The notes beneath the pieces were generated by a model that ran no database searches, had not been told where the DNA came from, and was given only the letters and a program-made list of their open reading frames with translations. 58,227 bases of DNA from an alpha proteobacterium BAL199 (GTDB taxonomy: Bacteria > Pseudomonadota > Alphaproteobacteria > Thalassobaculales > Thalassobaculaceae), in the NCBI GenBank assembly GCA_000171835.1, contig ABHC01000021.1:62501-120727 (forward strand), read 5' to 3'. A program made the translations under genes and the position numbers. Below are positions 26,796 to 36,777 of this stretch, in pieces; the first letter of the stretch is position 1, and every line of letters starts with the position of its first letter.

Positions 26796-28090
26796 GACGG
26801 ATCGTCGCCCCGGCGCTTGGACCGCAGCTTGTCGAAGTAGTCCACGCGCTTTTTGATCTCACGCTCGAACCCGCGCTCGACCGGGCTATAGAAGCGCTCG
26901 CGGTCCATGCCGTCGGGAAAGTAGTTCTGGCCGGAGAACCCCTCCTCGGCATCGTGATCGTAGGCATACCCCGAACCGTATCCGAGGTCCTTCATCAGAC
27001 GGGTTGGCGCGTTCAGGATGTGGGCCGGTGGCATCAGCGAGCCGGTCTGGCGCGCCGCCCGCGCCGCCGCGCCATGCGCCTTGTAGGTCGCGTTCGATTT
27101 CGGCGCGGTCGCGAGATAGGCGACCAACTGGCTGATCGCCAGATCACCCTCCGGCGAGCCGATCCGGTCGTAGGTCTCCCAGCAGGCAATTGCCTGGGCG
27201 ACCGCCTGCGGCTCGGCAAGTCCGACATCCTCAACCGCAAACCGCGTCAACCGGCGCAGGATGTAAGCCGGATCCTCGCCACCGGCCAGCATCCGCGCCA
27301 GCCAGTACAGCGCCGCATCGGCGTCGGAGCCGCGCAGGGACTTATGCAGCGCGCTGATGAGGTTGTAGTGCTCCTCGCGATCCTTGTCGTAGACCGGCGC
27401 GCGTCGGTGCACGCTGGCGGCGACTCCTGCAGCGTCCAACGGCACCTCGGGTCGAAGGGCAAAGACCTCTTCCGCCAGATTGAGCAGGAATCGGCCGTCG
27501 CCGTCCGCCATGGCCCGCAGCGCTGCCCGGCCATCGGAATCGACCGGCAGGGCGCGTCCCTCGGTCTCCTCGGCTCGTGCCAGCAGTTTGTCCAATGCGG
27601 CATCGTCCAAGCGGCGTAGCACGAACACCTGACAGCGCGACAGCAGGGCCGCGTTCAGCTCAAACGACGGGTTCTCAGTGGTCGCCCCCACAAGGGTGAT
27701 CGTGCCGTCCTCGACCACCGGCAGGAAGCCGTCCTGCTGGGCTCGGTTGAAGCGGTGCACCTCGTCGACGAACAACAGCGTTCCGCGCCCACCGGCTCGC
27801 CGACCCCGCGCGGCTTCGAAGTGCTTCTTCAGATCCGCCACCCCGGAGAACACTGCCGACAGCGGCACGAACTCCAGATCGGTATGCTCGGCGAGCAGCC
27901 GGGCGATGGTGGTTTTTCCACAGCCCGGCGGCCCCCACAGGATACAAGACGCCAGCCGACCCTTGGCCAGCATCCGCCCGATCGGCCCCTCGGGTCCGAG
28001 CAAATGGTCTTGGCCGACGACCTCGTCGATCCGATCGGGTCGGAGTCGATCGGCCAGCGGCCGTGGCGCCTGGGTTTCGAATAAACTCAT
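26792..28090 (-). CDS. rarA: Replication-associated recombination protein A (AAA+ ATPase)
   Basis: RarA/MgsA (432 aa), an AAA+ ATPase of the clamp-loader group acting at stalled replication forks. PLADRLRPDRIDEVVGQDHLL is the family start. Walker A is GPPGCGKTT and Walker B is LLFVDEVHRFN. Sensor 1 is GATTENPSFELN, and the C-terminal tetramerisation domain has DADAALYWLARMLAGGEDP and LATAPKSNATYKAH. I set the start at 28090, ten bases beyond the htrA stop. A frame eight residues longer would overlap htrA. Confidence 0.96.
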   Translation of the reverse strand: MSLFETQAPRPLADRLRPDRIDEVVGQDHLLGPEGPIGRMLAKGRLASCILWGPPGCGKTTIARLLAEHTDLEFVPLSAVFSGVADLKKHFEAARGRRAGGRGTLLFVDEVHRFNRAQQDGFLPVVEDGTITLVGATTENPSFELNAALLSRCQVFVLRRLDDAALDKLLARAEETEGRALPVDSDGRAALRAMADGDGRFLLNLAEEVFALRPEVPLDAAGVAASVHRRAPVYDKDREEHYNLISALHKSLRGSDADAALYWLARMLAGGEDPAYILRRLTRFAVEDVGLAEPQAVAQAIACWETYDRIGSPEGDLAISQLVAYLATAPKSNATYKAHGAAARAARQTGSLMPPAHILNAPTRLMKDLGYGSGYAYDHDAEEGFSGQNYFPDGMDRERFYSPVERGFEREIKKRVDYFDKLRSKRRGDDPS

Positions 28091-28100
28091 GGATCGCAGT

Positions 28101-29534
28101 CTAGCCCTGCACACGGGTCGTCAGCACGCGATCGTCACGGCGGATTGATATCGTCCAGCTTCCGCTCGCCCGGTCCAGTGCCTGCTGCAGCGTGGAGACC
28201 CGATCGATCGGCTGATCGTTCACCGAAACCATCACGTCCCCGACCCGCAATTGCAGGCGTTCGGCCGGCGACTTCCGGGTGACGGCCAGGACCACCACGC
28301 CCCGGGTCAGTTCGTCGAACCCCTGTTCGAGCGCGAAGGCCGGTGACAGGTTTGCGACCCGTGCACCGGCCATCGGATGACGTCCGGCCAGGTCGGCAAC
28401 GTTCGGAGCCGGCTCCGCTCTCGGTGGCTCCATCGGCAGCCGGGCGGTGAAAACCCGGCCGTTGCGCAGGACCTGAAGGGTGATCGTCTCGCCCGGTTCA
28501 CGGGTGCCGATGCGATAGCGCAGACCGCCAGCATCGCTTACCTCGCGCTCATCGACTTCCAGGATCACGTCACCGGTTCGCAACCCTGCACGGGAAGCTG
28601 GCCCACCTGGATAGACATCGCCGATCAGCGCACCGACTGGCCGGTCAAGCCCGAGCCCGTGAGCCAGATCGGTGGTGACCGTCTGAGTCCTGGCGCCGAG
28701 CCAGGGGCGGACGATCCGTCCCGTCTTGGCCGCCCGCAGCACGGTAGCGACCATATTGGAAGGAATGGCAAACCCGATGCCGACAGAGCCGGCATTGCCG
28801 CCGCGCTGTGTTGAATAGATCGCCGTGTTGATCCCGACCAGCTTGCCGTCCACCCCGATCAGAGCACCGCCGGAGTTGCCGGGGTTGATCGCTGCATCGG
28901 TCTGGATGAAGAAGCTGTAGTCGGAGATCCCGACATTGGTCCGAGCCAGGGCCGATACGATGCCCATGGTCACGGTCTGGCCGACACCAAACGGGTTGCC
29001 GATTGCCAGCACGATATCGCCGACCTCCAGATCGTCGGAATCCCGCATCGATACGGCGGGCAAAACCTCATCGCCGGCATCTATCTTCAGGACGGTCAGG
29101 TCGGTCTTAGGATCGGCCAGCATGACCTTGGCCGCAAACTCTCGCCGGTCGGCCAGCACCACGGTGATCTCGTCTGCCTTCTCGACCACATGGTTGTTGG
29201 TCACGACGATCCCGCTCGGATCGACGATGACCCCCGAGCCGAGAGAACTCGCGTCCCGGCGGCGCTCCGGCAGGCGAGGCCCGATGTCACCGAAGAACCG
29301 CTTGAAGAACGGATCGTCGAAAAGCGGCGACAGCCCAGGACGCTCGGACACCGTTGCACGGCTGTAGACGTTCACCACTGCCGGGCCAACTTCCCGTACC
29401 AGTGGCGCAAAGGACAATGAGATTTCCGACGAGGACTGCGGCACGCGACGTTCGGTCTGAGCTGCGGCCGGCACGACCACCACGGCCGCAACGAACAGAA
29501 CCAACATGCACGTCAGGGCATTTCGATTGACCAT
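28101..29534 (-). CDS. htrA: Periplasmic DegP/HtrA-type serine protease
   Basis: A 477-residue Deg-family protease/chaperone. A signal peptide (MVNRN...VVVPAAAQT, cleavage near residue 26) directs it to the periplasm. The trypsin-like domain has His115 (TNNHVVEKAD), Asp145 (DPKTDLTVLK) and Ser221 (NPGNSGGALIG). Two PDZ domains follow (about 285-375 and 385-475; the second includes GVVVLAVTRKSPAERL). The start at 29534 has AGGA nine bases upstream and gives a clean signal peptide. It is the first gene of the minus-strand run to acyP. Confidence 0.95.
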   Translation of the reverse strand: MVNRNALTCMLVLFVAAVVVVPAAAQTERRVPQSSSEISLSFAPLVREVGPAVVNVYSRATVSERPGLSPLFDDPFFKRFFGDIGPRLPERRRDASSLGSGVIVDPSGIVVTNNHVVEKADEITVVLADRREFAAKVMLADPKTDLTVLKIDAGDEVLPAVSMRDSDDLEVGDIVLAIGNPFGVGQTVTMGIVSALARTNVGISDYSFFIQTDAAINPGNSGGALIGVDGKLVGINTAIYSTQRGGNAGSVGIGFAIPSNMVATVLRAAKTGRIVRPWLGARTQTVTTDLAHGLGLDRPVGALIGDVYPGGPASRAGLRTGDVILEVDEREVSDAGGLRYRIGTREPGETITLQVLRNGRVFTARLPMEPPRAEPAPNVADLAGRHPMAGARVANLSPAFALEQGFDELTRGVVVLAVTRKSPAERLQLRVGDVMVSVNDQPIDRVSTLQQALDRASGSWTISIRRDDRVLTTRVQG

Positions 29535-29651
29535 GGATGCAATCCTATCGACCTGTATGACGGACGCCAGTTGAAGCAACGCTACGCTGTGGTACCGTCA
29601 TCATCTGGGAAGAGCAGTAGACATACCAAGGTGGGGTGGGAACCCCTCCAC

Positions 29652-30794
29652 ATGAAACCGGGAGCCCAGGTGACCATGCCGGGGCGGAACCAAGGCGCAA
29701 TCGACGCAGCACGTCACGCCGCAGCGATCATCGCCACCGAGGGCAAGCCGCAGGGCAACCTGGATGCGGCTCATGTGGCGTTTGGCACCTTGAAGTCGAT
29801 CACTGACCAATTTCCCGGAGAACCGGAACTGATTCGCGTGGCGGTGTGCGGTGCCGTTCGTCTTGCGGCCGCCGGACGGGCTTCGCATGACATCGACGCC
29901 GTACGATGTGCATACACGTTCCTCGGTGATCTGGTCACGCGCCTGCCGGCCGATCCGCTGCCGCGCCGCGCTTTTGCCGAAGCCTCCGTCGACCTGATCT
30001 CCGCCGAAGCCCGTGTCAGCGGCTTGTCCGGCGCCCTCGACGTCTATGGCAATTTGTCGGCGCTCGGCAAGGCCCATCGCGATGACTCCGACTTCGCGGG
30101 CATTCAAGCCAAGGCCGCCGCCAACCTCGTTGCGTTGTCGCTGGAATTGGGTAGCCGGGGCGATGCCCGGCGGGCATTAGCCGACCTGGCTGGCCTCGAA
30201 GCCGCCCAGCCCAGCATCCCGATGGTCCGTCAGCAGCACGCCCGTGGCGTGTTCAACCGTCTGGCGCACGCCGCTCATCAGGATCCGCCAGGCGATGCGC
30301 GGGCCGCGTTAGATACACTGATCGCCGCCGTCCATCGCGCGCCGGACCATTACGAACTGCTCGATCTTGCCGCCGAGGGAGCGTTCACGCTGGTGACCGC
30401 CCTGGGCAGCCGGGGCCACCTCACGGCCGCACACGATGCCTACGATGCGTTGGGCGCCCTGTCGCGCCTGCCCGACATCGGTCCGGGCGCCCTCAGCCGG
30501 CTGGCCGACGCGGCCTTCAACCTGATCACCGACCTCTGTCAGTCCGACAATCTGGCAGCCGCCCAACTGATCTATGACGAACTCACCGCCATGTCGGTCG
30601 CCAACGACGACGACCCGGCGATCCGACTGGCACAGGCGAAAGCAGCAGCGAACCTTGCGCTCACGCTGCGGCAAGCCAATGAGGACGCCGCTGCGTCGAT
30701 TGTCGCCGAGGATCTCCAAGCCTTGCTCCTGGGGCATCCGGACGATCAGGAATTGTATCAGATCGCCGCATTCCTCGACGCGGCAAGCGACTAA
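29652..30794 (+). CDS. Uncharacterised alpha-helical (TPR-like) repeat protein
   Basis: A cytoplasmic-looking protein of 380 residues without signal peptide or membrane helix. It is built from about eight helical-hairpin repeats with a period near 45 residues. The recurring pattern is small residues in helix A (AKAAANL occurs twice) followed by an A...YD.L.AL helix B and a P-containing turn. This resembles TPR or Sel1-like arrays, though no canonical TPR consensus is strict. The start is uncertain: ATG 29652 (GGTGGG upstream), ATG 29676 (AGGTG close upstream) or a TTG at 29571. Divergent from htrA and convergent with rplQ. No function is assigned. Confidence 0.75.
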   Translation: MKPGAQVTMPGRNQGAIDAARHAAAIIATEGKPQGNLDAAHVAFGTLKSITDQFPGEPELIRVAVCGAVRLAAAGRASHDIDAVRCAYTFLGDLVTRLPADPLPRRAFAEASVDLISAEARVSGLSGALDVYGNLSALGKAHRDDSDFAGIQAKAAANLVALSLELGSRGDARRALADLAGLEAAQPSIPMVRQQHARGVFNRLAHAAHQDPPGDARAALDTLIAAVHRAPDHYELLDLAAEGAFTLVTALGSRGHLTAAHDAYDALGALSRLPDIGPGALSRLADAAFNLITDLCQSDNLAAAQLIYDELTAMSVANDDDPAIRLAQAKAAANLALTLRQANEDAAASIVAEDLQALLLGHPDDQELYQIAAFLDAASD

Positions 30795-30799
30795 CGCAA

Positions 30800-30823
30800 A
30801 CGGGCGACCCAAGGGCCGCCCGT
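30800..30823. terminator. Shared hairpin between the repeat protein and rplQ
   Basis: ACGGGCG (30800-30806) pairs with CGCCCGT (30817-30823), with extra pairing in the loop (CC/GG). On the minus strand it is followed by TTTGCG, ending the alpha operon. On the plus strand it stands six bases beyond the upstream gene's stop. Confidence 0.6.
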
Positions 30824-30851
30824 CCGCAAAACGTATTCGAAGGTAAGAGCG

Positions 30852-31292
30852 TCAGATGACCGACGGCATCGCCCCGGCCGGCTCTTCCTGAACGACCTGC
30901 TGAACCGAACCCGAGTCCAGTCCACGTGCGCTCTCGTCCCGATCAACCAGTTCGATAACCGCCATCGCCGCGGCGTCGCCGTAGCGGAAGCCGGCCTTCA
31001 GAACCCGGGTGTAGCCACCCTGGCGATCCTTGTAGCGGCCCGCCAGAACCTCGAAGAGCTTCTTGGTCATCGCCTCGTCCCGCAACCGGGCGTATGCAAG
31101 ACGACGGGCGTGAAGGTCGCCGCGTTTGGCGAGCGTGATCATCTTCTCCACCACCGGGCGCAATTCCTTCGCCTTCGGCAGGGTGGTGACGATCTGTTCG
31201 TGCTTGATCAGAGCCGCGGCCATGTTCTTAAACATTGCCTGACGGTGGCTCGACGTGCGGTGCAGCTTGCGGCCGCTGTTGCCGTGACGCAT
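30852..31292 (-). CDS. rplQ: 50S ribosomal protein L17
   Basis: L17 (146 aa), beginning [20 protein letters not shown], with [20 protein letters not shown] and [25 protein letters not shown]. It lines the polypeptide exit tunnel rim. The last 25 residues (after LVDRDE) are a variable tail usual in alphaproteobacteria. It is the final gene of the alpha operon, 31 bp after rpoA, and is followed by the hairpin at 30800-30823. Confidence 0.98.
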   Translation of the reverse strand: MRHGNSGRKLHRTSSHRQAMFKNMAAALIKHEQIVTTLPKAKELRPVVEKMITLAKRGDLHARRLAYARLRDEAMTKKLFEVLAGRYKDRQGGYTRVLKAGFRYGDAAAMAVIELVDRDESARGLDSGSVQQVVQEEPAGAMPSVI

Positions 31293-31323
31293 CTCTCAGT
31301 CTCCTTGATTTCGCGCCGCCGCC

Positions 31324-32340
31324 TCAGTACGGCTCTTCCAAACGCTTGGCCAATTCCTCGATGTTCTCGGGCGGCCAATTGGTGATTTCCATGCCGAGCG
31401 AAAGCCCCATCGAGGCCAGGACCTCTTTGATCTCGTTCAGGCTCTTCCGGCCGAAGTTCGGGGTGCGCAGCATCTCCGGCTCGGTCTTCTGAACCAGATC
31501 GCCGATGTACACGATGTTGTCGTTCTTCAGGCAGTTCGCCGAACGCACCGACAACTCAAGCTCGTCGACCTTGCGCAGCAGGTTCTTATTGAACGGCAGG
31601 TCGTGGGCTTCCTCGGCCTCGGCGCGGTGCGTCGGCTCTTCGAAGTTCACGAACAGCTGCAACTGGTCCTGCAGGATGCGGGCTGCGTATGCAACCGCAT
31701 CCTCCGGCGTCATCGACCCGTCGGTCTCCAGCGTCATCGACAGCTTGTCGTAGTCGGTGACCTGTCCGACGCGGGTGTTCTCAACTTTGTACGAGACCTG
31801 CCGAACCGGGCTGTAGATCGAGTCGACCGGGATCAAGCCGATCGGCGCGTCTTCGGGGCGGTTGGCGCTGGCAGCGACGTAGCCCTTGCCGGTCTCAACC
31901 GTCAACTCCATCGACAACGTCGCGTCACGATCCAACGTGCAGATCACATGCTTCGGATTCATGATCTCGATATCGCCAACCGTCTCGATCATGCCGGCCG
32001 TGACCTCGCCTGGGCCCTCGGCCTTCAGGCGCATCTTCTTCGGTCCCTCGCCGTGCATGCGAATGGCGACCGACTTGATGTTCAGCACGATGTCGGTGAC
32101 GTCCTCGCGGACCCCGGGCACGCTTGAGAACTCGTGCAGAACCCCGTCAATCTGGATCGCGCTGATCGCGGCGCCCTGGAGCGACGACAACAGAATGCGG
32201 CGCAGTGCATTGCCAAGCGTCAGGCCGAAACCCCGCTCGAGCGGCTCGGCGACCACGGTCGCCGTACGCTTCGGATCATAGCCAGCTTGAATATCGAGCT
32301 TGCTTGGCTTGATCAGTGCCTGCCAGTTTTTCTGAATCAC
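31324..32340 (-). CDS. rpoA: RNA polymerase alpha subunit
   Basis: Alpha subunit of 338 residues, the normal alphaproteobacterial length, when started from GTG at 32340 (GTGATTCAGAAG, reading [14 protein letters not shown]). GAGGT lies eight bases upstream; nine more codons upstream are open but not needed. The N-terminal domain (about 1-230) includes [15 protein letters not shown] and drives dimerisation. The C-terminal domain (about 250-320) contains [12 protein letters not shown], holding the Arg and Asn that contact UP elements and activators. The linker is acidic. Next are rplQ downstream and rpsK upstream. Confidence 0.97.
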   Translation of the reverse strand: MIQKNWQALIKPSKLDIQAGYDPKRTATVVAEPLERGFGLTLGNALRRILLSSLQGAAISAIQIDGVLHEFSSVPGVREDVTDIVLNIKSVAIRMHGEGPKKMRLKAEGPGEVTAGMIETVGDIEIMNPKHVICTLDRDATLSMELTVETGKGYVAASANRPEDAPIGLIPVDSIYSPVRQVSYKVENTRVGQVTDYDKLSMTLETDGSMTPEDAVAYAARILQDQLQLFVNFEEPTHRAEAEEAHDLPFNKNLLRKVDELELSVRSANCLKNDNIVYIGDLVQKTEPEMLRTPNFGRKSLNEIKEVLASMGLSLGMEITNWPPENIEELAKRLEEPY

Positions 32341-32442
32341 GGCTGGGACCTCATTCTCGAACGGCAATCCCCGCCGCGATCCGAAGACCGATCGGCGGGG
32401 CCAAGTACAGAAATCGGGGACCGGTGTCCCCGATGAACCACG

Positions 32443-32838
32443 TTAGACCCGACGCCGCTTACGCGGCCGGCACCCATTGTGCGGGATCGGCGTGACATCG
32501 CGAATCGACGTCACGTGAAAGCCAACGGCCTGCAGCGCCCGAAGAGCTGACTCGCGCCCCGAACCCGGGCCGGACACCTCAACCTCAAGGGTCTTCATGC
32601 CATGCTCAGTCGCCTTGCGACCGGCATCTTCCGCCGCCACCTGGGCAGCGTACGGAGTCGACTTGCGAGAGCCCTTGAACCCCATCGTGCCGGCCGACGA
32701 CCACGAAATGGCGTTGCCTTGGGCGTCGGTGATGGTGATCATGGTGTTGTTGAACGACGCCATCACGTGCGCGACGCCCGAAGTGATGTTCTTTTTCTCA
32801 CGACGGCGCACACGGGCCTGGGTCGGTTGCTTCGCCAT
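32443..32838 (-). CDS. rpsK: 30S ribosomal protein S11
   Basis: S11 (131 aa), platform protein of the small subunit. The start [18 protein letters not shown] is followed by [28 protein letters not shown] and [17 protein letters not shown], ending in [13 protein letters not shown], all canonical. It is second in the alpha operon between rpsM and rpoA; about 100 bases separate it from each neighbour, roomier than in the S10/spc part. Confidence 0.98.
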   Translation of the reverse strand: MAKQPTQARVRRREKKNITSGVAHVMASFNNTMITITDAQGNAISWSSAGTMGFKGSRKSTPYAAQVAAEDAGRKATEHGMKTLEVEVSGPGSGRESALRALQAVGFHVTSIRDVTPIPHNGCRPRKRRRV

Positions 32839-32933
32839 AGTATCGTTCCTCTTCGAACACCCACCAGCCTGATGTGCCGTGGGTCATGGTCCTCAGGAGA
32901 GGCGGCCCGGTGGGCCGCCAGCCTCAGGCCGAA

Positions 32934-33302
<369 letters not shown>

Positions 33303-33417
33303 GCCGTCTCTCCTCGTGCTTTACCCGAACCGCCGCACGCCGAACGCGGACCCATGCGAAAGGCCCATAGCCCGTCGCACCAGCCCGCGGTCCACACCCA
33401 CTGATCCAAGGGCGCGG

Positions 33418-33445
33418 ATTATAGGCAACGTCGATCCCAAGTCAA
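33418..33445 (-). promoter_or_regulatory. Sigma-70-type promoter of the alpha operon
   Basis: Minus strand: TTGACT (33445-33440), a 16-base spacer and a consensus TATAAT (33423-33418). It lies between adk and rpsM. The predicted start point near 33411 gives a leader of about 108 bases, long enough for feedback control by a ribosomal protein, though I cannot identify a fold. Confidence 0.8.
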
Positions 33446-33472
33446 CAGAACCGCTTCATATTCCATGCGTCA

Positions 33473-34039
33473 TCAGGCCGCGCCGACGATGCCCTTCACC
33501 AGGCCCGTCACCACGTCCATCGACGCCATTCCATCAATCGTCTTCAGCGCGCCCTTCGCCCGGTAGTGCGGAACGATCGGCGCCGTCTGGCGACGGTATA
33601 CATCCAGGCGCTTGCGCAACGTCTCTTCGTTGTCGTCGCTGCGTCCCTCTTCGGCCGCCCGCTTCAAAATGCGCGCGACCATCGCGTCTTCGTCGACCTG
33701 GAACTCGATCACATGATCGATTGCCAAGTCCTTCTCATCGAGCATCTGATCCAGCGCCTCGGCTTGTGCCACCGTTCGCGGAAAACCGTCGAGGATAAAT
33801 CCGTTTCGGCAGTCCGGCTGGTCGACACGCTCCGAAATCATCCGGACCATGACCGAGTCAGGAACCAGGTCGCCCGCGTCCATGATCCGCTTGGCCTCAC
33901 GCCCGAGATCAGAGCCGGATGCAACCGCTTCCCGTAGCATGTCGCCGGTCGAAAGCTGCTTGATGCCGTAGGTCTCTTCCAGACGCTTGGCTTGTGTTCC
34001 CTTGCCCGCCCCCGGCGGCCCGAGAAGAATCAAGTTCAT
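33473..34039 (-). CDS. adk: Adenylate kinase
   Basis: Adenylate kinase (188 aa), balancing AMP, ADP and ATP. The P-loop is GPPGAGKGT (residues 7-15), followed by STGDMLREAV and GFILDGFPRT. The LID is the short form without zinc cysteines, so the protein is shorter than E. coli Adk, as usual in alphaproteobacteria. The true start, ATG 34039, overlaps the secY stop in an ATGA junction and has GGGGAGG seven bases upstream. It is the last gene of the spc segment. Confidence 0.98.
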   Translation of the reverse strand: MNLILLGPPGAGKGTQAKRLEETYGIKQLSTGDMLREAVASGSDLGREAKRIMDAGDLVPDSVMVRMISERVDQPDCRNGFILDGFPRTVAQAEALDQMLDEKDLAIDHVIEFQVDEDAMVARILKRAAEEGRSDDNEETLRKRLDVYRRQTAPIVPHYRAKGALKTIDGMASMDVVTGLVKGIVGAA

Positions 34040-35379
34040 CCACGCCTCCCCCGAATTTTTGATTTCTTGATCAGCCCTTCGTACTGATGCGCGAGGAGGT
34101 GCGACTGGATCTGGGTTACCGTGTCCATTGTAACGGTGACGACGATCAGCAGGCTGGTACCACCGAAATAGAACGGGACGGAATACTGGCTGATCAGGAT
34201 CTCCGGCAGAATGCACACCGCGGCCAGATACCCGGCACCGACCACCGTCAAACGGGTAAGCACGAAGTCGAGGTAATCGGCGGTGTTCTTGCCCGGCCGG
34301 ATGCCCGGCACGAAACCACCATATTTGCGTAGGTTCTCGGCCGTTTCCTGCGGATTGAACACGATCGCGGTGTAGAAGAACGCGAAGAACACAATCAATC
34401 CGACATACAGCGCCACATACAACGGCTGACCGTGCCCGAGCAGGGACGTCACCGTGCCCAGCCACTCCGGACCGGTGCCGGCCGACATTTGCGCCACGGT
34501 AATCGGCATCAGCAGCAGCGAGCTGGCAAAGATCGGCGGAATGACGCCCGACACGTTAAGCTTAAGCGGCAGATGCGAGCTCTCGCCGCCGAACATCCGA
34601 TTGCCGACCTGACGCTTGGGGTATTGAACCAGGATCCGACGCTGCGAGCGTTCCATGAAACAGATGAAGGCAATGACGCCCACCGCCATCACCAAGAGCA
34701 ACAGGATGAACAGGGTCGACAGCGCCCCGGTCCGGCCAAGTTCGAGCGTACCGGCCAAGGCCTGCGGCAGGTTCGCGACGATACCGGAGAAGATGATCAG
34801 CGAAATGCCGTTTCCGACGCCGCGGGCGGTGATCTGCTCACCAAGCCACATCAGGAAGATCGTTCCGCCGACCAGCGTGATGACCGTGGTGACCCGGAAG
34901 AACATCCCCGGATCCATCACCGCGGTCCCGTTCGCACCAGGCAGGCTTTCCATGCCCGTCGCGATCCCGTAGGCCTGCACCGCCGCCAGCAGCACCGTCA
35001 GGTAGCGGGTGTACTGGTTGATCTTCTTGCGCCCGACCTCACCCTCCTTCTTGAGGGCCTCCAGGTTCGGGCTGACCGCCGTCATCAACTGCATGATGAT
35101 GGCCGCCGAGATGTACGGCATGATGTTCAGCGCCAGGATCGACATCCGACCCAGCGCACCGCCGGAGAACATGTCGAACATGCCGATGATGCCACCGGCG
35201 TTCTGACGGAAGATCTCCTTCAGCGCTACCGGGTCGATCCCCGGCAGCGGGATGTAGGTTCCGAGGCGGTAAACCACCAGCGCCAGCAGGGTGAACCAGA
35301 TACGCTTCTTCAGCTCGGTCGCCTTGCCGAAGGCTCCGAAATTCATTTGGGAGGCGAGCTGGTCGGCGCTGGAGGCCAT
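34036..35379 (-). CDS. secY: Protein translocase subunit SecY
   Basis: SecY (447 aa), the ten-helix channel of the Sec translocon. The N-terminus has AFGKATELKKRIWFTLLALV and GTYIPLPGID. Later segments include GIGNGISLIIFSGI-type sequence (VGNGISLIIFSGIVANLP), the cytoplasmic QYPKRQVGNRMFGGES loop, and the C-terminal GYLAAVCILPE and QIQSHLLAHQYEGLIKK that bind ribosome and SecA. A 54-bp gap follows rplO; it overlaps adk. Cotranscription with ribosomal proteins is standard. Confidence 0.98.
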   Translation of the reverse strand: MASSADQLASQMNFGAFGKATELKKRIWFTLLALVVYRLGTYIPLPGIDPVALKEIFRQNAGGIIGMFDMFSGGALGRMSILALNIMPYISAAIIMQLMTAVSPNLEALKKEGEVGRKKINQYTRYLTVLLAAVQAYGIATGMESLPGANGTAVMDPGMFFRVTTVITLVGGTIFLMWLGEQITARGVGNGISLIIFSGIVANLPQALAGTLELGRTGALSTLFILLLLVMAVGVIAFICFMERSQRRILVQYPKRQVGNRMFGGESSHLPLKLNVSGVIPPIFASSLLLMPITVAQMSAGTGPEWLGTVTSLLGHGQPLYVALYVGLIVFFAFFYTAIVFNPQETAENLRKYGGFVPGIRPGKNTADYLDFVLTRLTVVGAGYLAAVCILPEILISQYSVPFYFGGTSLLIVVTVTMDTVTQIQSHLLAHQYEGLIKKSKIRGRRG

Positions 35380-35433
35380 TGCTTGATCCTAGTTCCGGTG
35401 GCGCGTTCGCCCGGGATCGACCCGGGCGCCCGA

Positions 35434-35910
35434 TCAGGACTCGACCGCCGCTCCAGCCGGCAACACAACACTGCCGCCCGCCTTCTCGACCGCCTCGACC
35501 GCCGCCTTCGAGGCGCCGGCCACATGGATCTCTATCTTGGACGTCAGGTCGCCCTTGCCAAGCAGTCGAACGCCGTCCTTGGCGTCCCGGACGATCCCGG
35601 CCGCCACAAGCACCGCCGCGTCGATCGCCTTGCCAGCGTCAACCTTGCCGGACTCGATCGCCGCCTGCAGACGCCCGAGGTTCAGAACCCCGTACTGCTT
35701 GCGGAAAATGTTCGTAAAGCCGCGCTTCGGCAGGCGACGGTACAGCGGCATCTGACCGCCTTCAAACCCGTTCACCGCCACACCGCTACGCGCCTTCTGA
35801 CCCTTGTGACCCTTGCCACTGGTCTTGCCGGTGCCCGAACCGGTACCACGACCGATCCGCTTGCGGGGCCGCGTCGCGCCCGGATTGTCGGCCAATTCAT
35901 TCAGTCGCAT
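35434..35910 (-). CDS. rplO: 50S ribosomal protein L15
   Basis: L15 (158 aa), an early large-subunit assembly protein. A Gly/Arg-rich N-terminal extension ([20 protein letters not shown]) is followed by [18 protein letters not shown] and a globular C-terminal part ending in [14 protein letters not shown]. Length and order (after rpmD, before secY) are standard. Confidence 0.98.
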   Translation of the reverse strand: MRLNELADNPGATRPRKRIGRGTGSGTGKTSGKGHKGQKARSGVAVNGFEGGQMPLYRRLPKRGFTNIFRKQYGVLNLGRLQAAIESGKVDAGKAIDAAVLVAAGIVRDAKDGVRLLGKGDLTSKIEIHVAGASKAAVEAVEKAGGSVVLPAGAAVES

Positions 35911-35965
35911 CGCATCAGTCCTCAGCCTGCCGCGCCGGATATCCAGCGCGCGTCATCTACAGTGT

Positions 35966-36163
35966 TCAGCCCTGATCCACTACCTGGACCAGGTGCTTCA
36001 CCTTGTCGATCATGCCCCGCACCGCCGGCGTATCTTCCAGCGTCTTCGTACGGTTCAACTTGCCCAATCCAAGACCGACCAGCGTACCCTGCTGGTCCTT
36101 CTTGCGGCCGAGGCCGCTGCGGATCTGCTGCACCGTAACGGTGCCCTTGCTGTTGTCAGCCAT
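35966..36163 (-). CDS. rpmD: 50S ribosomal protein L30
   Basis: L30 (65 aa), a small large-subunit protein. [20 protein letters not shown] and [20 protein letters not shown] followed by VKHLVQVV match the family along its whole length. The gene lies 26 bp after rpsE and 55 bp before rplO. Confidence 0.97.
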   Translation of the reverse strand: MADNSKGTVTVQQIRSGLGRKKDQQGTLVGLGLGKLNRTKTLEDTPAVRGMIDKVKHLVQVVDQG

Positions 36164-36189
36164 AGTCCGTCTCCGTCCGCTCGACGACC

Positions 36190-36765
36190 TTACTCGGTCG
36201 CGGCCGCATCGGCTGCGTCACCTTGCGCCGACCGCCCGAAAATCTCTGCGACCTTCTTGCCGCGCTTACCGGCGATCGCCCGTGGCGACTGAATGTTCAC
36301 CAGGGCGTCAAACGTCGCCTTGATCATGTTGTGCGGGTTGGAGGTCCCGAGGGACTTCGCCACCACGTCGTGCACGCCCAAAGCCTCGAAGATCGCCCGC
36401 ATCGGGCCGCCGGCGATGATGCCGGTACCAGCCGTCGCCGCGCGCAACGTCACCTTGCCGGCGCCGAAGCGGCCGTTGATGTCGTGATGCAGCGTGCGAC
36501 CTTCGCGCAACGGCACACGAATCATCGTGCGCTTCGCCTGCTCGGTCGCCTTACGGATCGCTTCCGGCACTTCACGCGCCTTCCCCGAGCCGTGTCCAAC
36601 CCGACCGCGCTGGTCGCCGACGATGACGATTGCGGCAAAGCCGAACCGCCGACCGCCTTTCACCACCTTGGCGACACGATTGATCCCGACCAGCTTCTCG
36701 ATCAGATCAGAATCTTCGCGGTTGCGGTCCTGCTTGTTGCGGTCCTGCCTGTCCGTACGTGCCAT
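36190..36765 (-). CDS. rpsE: 30S ribosomal protein S5
   Basis: S5 (191 aa), a decoding-fidelity protein near the mRNA entry. The S5 double-stranded-RNA-binding-like domain shows [20 protein letters not shown] and the C-domain shows [20 protein letters not shown], both without the ram-type changes I can recognise. A GTG-ATG pair opens the frame; I use the ATG at 36765. A charged N-terminal extension precedes the domain and an acidic/Ala tail ends it. Confidence 0.98.
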   Translation of the reverse strand: MARTDRQDRNKQDRNREDSDLIEKLVGINRVAKVVKGGRRFGFAAIVIVGDQRGRVGHGSGKAREVPEAIRKATEQAKRTMIRVPLREGRTLHHDINGRFGAGKVTLRAATAGTGIIAGGPMRAIFEALGVHDVVAKSLGTSNPHNMIKATFDALVNIQSPRAIAGKRGKKVAEIFGRSAQGDAADAAATE

Positions 36766-36777
36766 CACTCGGCCCCT

